50,619 bases of DNA from Actinomycetes bacterium (GTDB lineage Bacteria; Actinomycetota; Actinomycetes; Actinomycetales; Demequinaceae), in assembly GCA_023411615.1 (NCBI GenBank), contig JAEYOR010000060.1, positions 1-50,619 on the forward strand, in the 5' to 3' direction. Both the position numbers and the translations under genes were made by a program. Under the pieces are notes generated by a model, which was given only the letters and a program-made list of their open reading frames with translations, made no database searches and had not been told where the DNA came from. Positions 48,274-50,619 of the stretch are shown in pieces; the first letter of the stretch is position 1, and every line of letters begins with the position of its first letter.

Positions 48274-49863
48274 ATGCCCCTTATCGCACGGCGCGGGACT
48301 GTCGCGGCAATCGCCGCGGCGGTCCCCGTCGTGTTCTTAGGCGTCTTCTTTGCGTGGCCACTCTTGGCCACTGTTCGGCGGGCCGTCCTCGGTGGCGGGC
48401 AGGACGGCGCCGGGGTATCGGCTCGCAGCGTCGTCGACGCAGCTGGGACGACGCTGTGGCTGGCAGGTGCTGGCACCGCACTCACCCTGGCCGTGGGCCT
48501 GCCTGCGGCATGGGCTCTCTACCGCCGTGGCTGGCCTGGCTCGCGCGTCATCGCGGCGGCTCTCACCGCCCCGTTTGTGCTTCCCACCGTTGTGGTCGCT
48601 CTTGCTTTTCTCACTCTCCAGCGCGACCTCATCCCCGCGCTTGGCACGCGCCACGGCGTGCCGGCGATCGTCGCTGCCCTCGCCTTCTTCAATGTGGCCG
48701 TCGTGTTGCGCACGGTGGGGCCCGCGCTCGAAGGTCTCGATGAACGCCTTGTCGCGGCCGCGCGCACTCTTGGCGCCTCTCCTGCACAGGCCGCGCGGCG
48801 CGTGATCTGGCCGGCCGTGCGCCGTTCGGTGGGCGGCGCGGCGGCCATCACGTTCTTGTTCTGCTCCACGTCATTTGCGATCGTCCTCGTGCTTGGTGGC
48901 ACTCGGATCCAGACTCTCGAAACGGCGGCCTACCTCGAACTCACCGCCTTCTTCGATCTCCGCAGCGCCGCGCTCATCGCCCTCATCCAGGCCTGCCTCG
49001 TTGCGGCAGTCGCTGCGGGCGTCGGTGTGATGACCCGCGCTCCGGCACGGGCCGCGACCCAAGCGGCCCCCCTGCGACCGCGCGCTCGCAGGACGAATGT
49101 TGCCGCCATCGCAGTGGCCATGGCCCCCGCGCTCGCGCTCGTGCTGTTGCCGATCGTCGCACTCCTTCACCGCTCAGTCCGTGTGGGCAGCATGTACACC
49201 CTCGACGCGTATCGCAATCTCTTTGGCACCGGCGGGGGCGCACTGCGCGACTCCGTCATCACGTCGCTCTGGATCGCTCTCGTGGCCGCGATCACTGCCT
49301 TCGTCGTCGCCTCCGCCGCCGTGGTCGCGGCGGCTGTTCACCCCCGGGCCCGTTGGGTGCGGGCGCTCACGGTTGGCCCACTTGCGGTGTCCTCGGTGGT
49401 GGTGGGTGTGGGGCTGCTCGTTGCTCTCGCGGTTCCGATGCGCAATTGGGGCGACGCTGGCACGTACGCGCTGCTCATCGCGGCGCAGGCGCTCGTCGCA
49501 ACGCCACTTGTCGTGCGAATTCTCGCTCCCGCTCTTGACAGCCTCGACCCTCGCCAGAGCGCCGCCGCCGCCACTCTTGGCGCTTCCCCGGTCCAAGCAT
49601 TGCGGCGGGTCGTGATCCCGCGCCTCAAGCCCGCGATCGCCTCCGCCTTTGGGCTCGCCTTTGCCGTGGCGATCGGTGAGTTTGGCGCGTCTGTCTTCTT
49701 GGCGCGGCCCGGCACGCCAACCCTGCCGACGACGATCGTGCGCCTCCTTGGCCGGCCGGGCGCAGAGAATGTCGCCACAGCGTCGGCCGGGGCTGTCGTC
49801 TTGGCGGTGCTCGCGGGTGGCGTCATGATGGCCGTTGAGGGACGCAGGAGGAGCGCGCGATGA
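48274..49863 (+). CDS. thiP: Thiamine ABC transporter permease
   Basis: A 529-residue fused permease with two similar six-helix halves, as in ThiP. Each half carries an EAA-type loop that contacts the ATPase: AARTLGASPAQAARRVIWPAV near residue 168 and AAATLGASPVQALRRVVIPRL near residue 432. It forms the membrane channel for thiamine import. It lies 4 nt after thiB and overlaps thiQ by 4 nt (ATGA). Confidence 0.93.
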   Translation: MPLIARRGTVAAIAAAVPVVFLGVFFAWPLLATVRRAVLGGGQDGAGVSARSVVDAAGTTLWLAGAGTALTLAVGLPAAWALYRRGWPGSRVIAAALTAPFVLPTVVVALAFLTLQRDLIPALGTRHGVPAIVAALAFFNVAVVLRTVGPALEGLDERLVAAARTLGASPAQAARRVIWPAVRRSVGGAAAITFLFCSTSFAIVLVLGGTRIQTLETAAYLELTAFFDLRSAALIALIQACLVAAVAAGVGVMTRAPARAATQAAPLRPRARRTNVAAIAVAMAPALALVLLPIVALLHRSVRVGSMYTLDAYRNLFGTGGGALRDSVITSLWIALVAAITAFVVASAAVVAAAVHPRARWVRALTVGPLAVSSVVVGVGLLVALAVPMRNWGDAGTYALLIAAQALVATPLVVRILAPALDSLDPRQSAAAATLGASPVQALRRVVIPRLKPAIASAFGLAFAVAIGEFGASVFLARPGTPTLPTTIVRLLGRPGAENVATASAGAVVLAVLAGGVMMAVEGRRRSAR

Positions 49864-50516
49864 CCGCAGGCCTTGAGGTCACTGATCTCACTGTCACGTA
49901 CGCAGGCTCGCCGCCCCGGGTGGCGGTTGATGGCGCATCCTTCCACCTTGACGCGGGCACCTCCCTTGCCCTCGTGGGCGCCTCGGGTTCTGGGAAGTCT
50001 TCCTTGCTGCTCGCTCTTGCCGGCGTCGTCGAGTCGACAGGTTCGATCTGCTGGGACGGCGAGGAGGTCTCGCGCGTGCCAGCCCACCGGCGGGGTTTTG
50101 GCCTCGTGTTCCAGGATGGCCAACTGTTCCCCCATCTCAGCGTGGGAGACAACATTGCTTTTGCCCTTGAGTTGCGGCGGGTGCCACGCGCGGAGCGTGC
50201 CGCCCGCGTGGCAGAGCTGCTCGACATGATCGGCCTGCCCAGCGCCGAGGACCGCGCGGTGACGGAACTGTCCGGGGGCGAGCGTCAACGTGTCGCCTTG
50301 GCGCGTACGCTCGCGCCGCAACCCCGGCTCGTGCTCCTCGACGAGCCGCTTAGCGCCCTCGACGCGGATCTACGGGTACGGCTGGGCGCCGATGTGCGGC
50401 GAGTGCTTGAGGAGTCCGGGGCGAGCTGGATTGTTGTCACTCACGATGCGGATGAGGCGGCTACCTTGGCTGACCGATCACTCCGCATGGACGCGGGTGT
50501 GCTGGGCGCGGACTGA
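49860..50516 (+). CDS. thiQ: Thiamine ABC transporter ATP-binding protein
   Basis: A 218-residue ABC ATPase, short as is usual for ThiQ. Walker A is GASGSGKSS (near residues 40-48), the Q-loop is FQDGQLFPHL, the signature LSGGERQRVALAR, Walker B LVLLDEPLSALD and the switch His in VVTHDADEA. It powers uptake by the ThiB/ThiP complex. ATG 49860 overlaps the thiP stop by 4 nt. No terminator was seen after its stop. Confidence 0.93.
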   Translation: MTAGLEVTDLTVTYAGSPPRVAVDGASFHLDAGTSLALVGASGSGKSSLLLALAGVVESTGSICWDGEEVSRVPAHRRGFGLVFQDGQLFPHLSVGDNIAFALELRRVPRAERAARVAELLDMIGLPSAEDRAVTELSGGERQRVALARTLAPQPRLVLLDEPLSALDADLRVRLGADVRRVLEESGASWIVVTHDADEAATLADRSLRMDAGVLGAD

Positions 50517-50619
50517 GCGTCCCGTCGCGCCAGCACCGTAAACCCGACCCCGGCACCAACTCCCCCGCACATCCACACCACCCACACGTCCAAGAGTGGT
50601 GCTCCCGCGACACCGAGGG
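50441..50619 (-). CDS. Possible 3' end of a membrane transporter gene (partial)
   Basis: The minus-strand frame open from the window edge encodes a hydrophobic segment (LLDVWVVWMCGGVGAGVGF) followed by LARRD and a hydrophilic tail, ending in TGA at 50441. This looks like the last helix of a multi-helix transporter. It would overlap thiQ by 76 nt, which is long, and no start or domain is visible, so it may be a shadow. Confidence 0.3.
   Translation of the reverse strand, partial: LGVAGAPLLDVWVVWMCGGVGAGVGFTVLARRDAQSAPSTPASMRSDRSAKVAASSAS

Noticed and set aside
1..50619. tRNA, rRNA genes, insertion sequences or prophage integrase
   Set aside because: No cloverleaf-like tRNA segment, rRNA stretch, transposase or integrase motif was recognised by reading the sequence; a covariance search could still find a missed small RNA.

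Overview
The window is about 50.6 kb of high-GC, densely coded DNA from an actinobacterium, most likely a Micrococcales member near Cellulomonadaceae or Demequinaceae. The evidence is a 32-residue AURKAIKE-type small ribosomal protein beside a BldC-like HTH gene, a cellobiose phosphorylase of the Cellulomonas type, an actinobacterial dCTP deaminase, LGFP-repeat and CAP/FN3 secreted proteins, and many genes that look leaderless (a TANNNT box 6-7 nt before the start codon).

Layout. 1-5.8 kb is housekeeping: HAD-IB phosphatase, bS22, HTH protein, a TrkH/TrkA potassium uptake pair, a DUF4328 membrane protein and a DUF4349 lipoprotein. 5.9-7.5 kb is a lower-GC patch with an orphan membrane protein, an orphan lipoprotein and what looks like a frameshifted tail of an RHS-type protein. 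7.6-13.9 kb carries cellobiose phosphorylase with candidate operators, a PLDc_N-like protein, a lipoprotein, a CAP/FN3 secreted protein and dcd. 13.9-47 kb is a large cell-surface glycan locus. 47.1-50.5 kb is a TPP-riboswitch-controlled thiamine ABC transporter (thiB-thiP-thiQ). The last ~180 nt may hold the 3' end of a membrane-protein gene on the minus strand.

How the glycan locus appears to work. A nucleotide-sugar dehydrogenase (34184), a Gfo/Idh oxidoreductase (42860), a DegT/DnrJ aminotransferase (43843) and a WbpD-like acetyltransferase (39871) together match WbpA/B/E/D, the route from UDP-GlcNAc to UDP-2,3-diacetamido-2,3-dideoxy-glucuronic acid. A split amidotransferase set (PP-loop ATPase, HisH-like glutaminase, HisF-like synthase; 22796-25392) matches the WbpG/HisH2/HisF2 set that makes acetamidino sugars in Pseudomonas O-antigens. 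A second, single-chain amidotransferase (29225) fuses a class II glutaminase to the same kind of PP-loop domain. A VioA-like aminotransferase, a NeuD-like acyltransferase and a WecF/GT56-like transferase (13905-16817) suggest a 4-acetamido-4,6-dideoxyhexose as another building block. At least seven glycosyltransferases, an ABC-type and a MOP-type flippase, a Dpm1-like GT2 with a DUF2304 partner, and three paralogous DUF2142 membrane proteins (probable GT-C enzymes) complete an assembly and export set. No initiating phosphoglycosyl transferase and no WbpI-type 2-epimerase was recognised inside the window.

The most interesting points are the coexistence of two architecturally different sugar amidotransferases, loss of three of four predicted zinc cysteines in the split one, the three DUF2142 paralogues (two meeting tail to tail with a 138-nt antisense coding overlap), the consistent leaderless start motif, and the possible RHS remnant.
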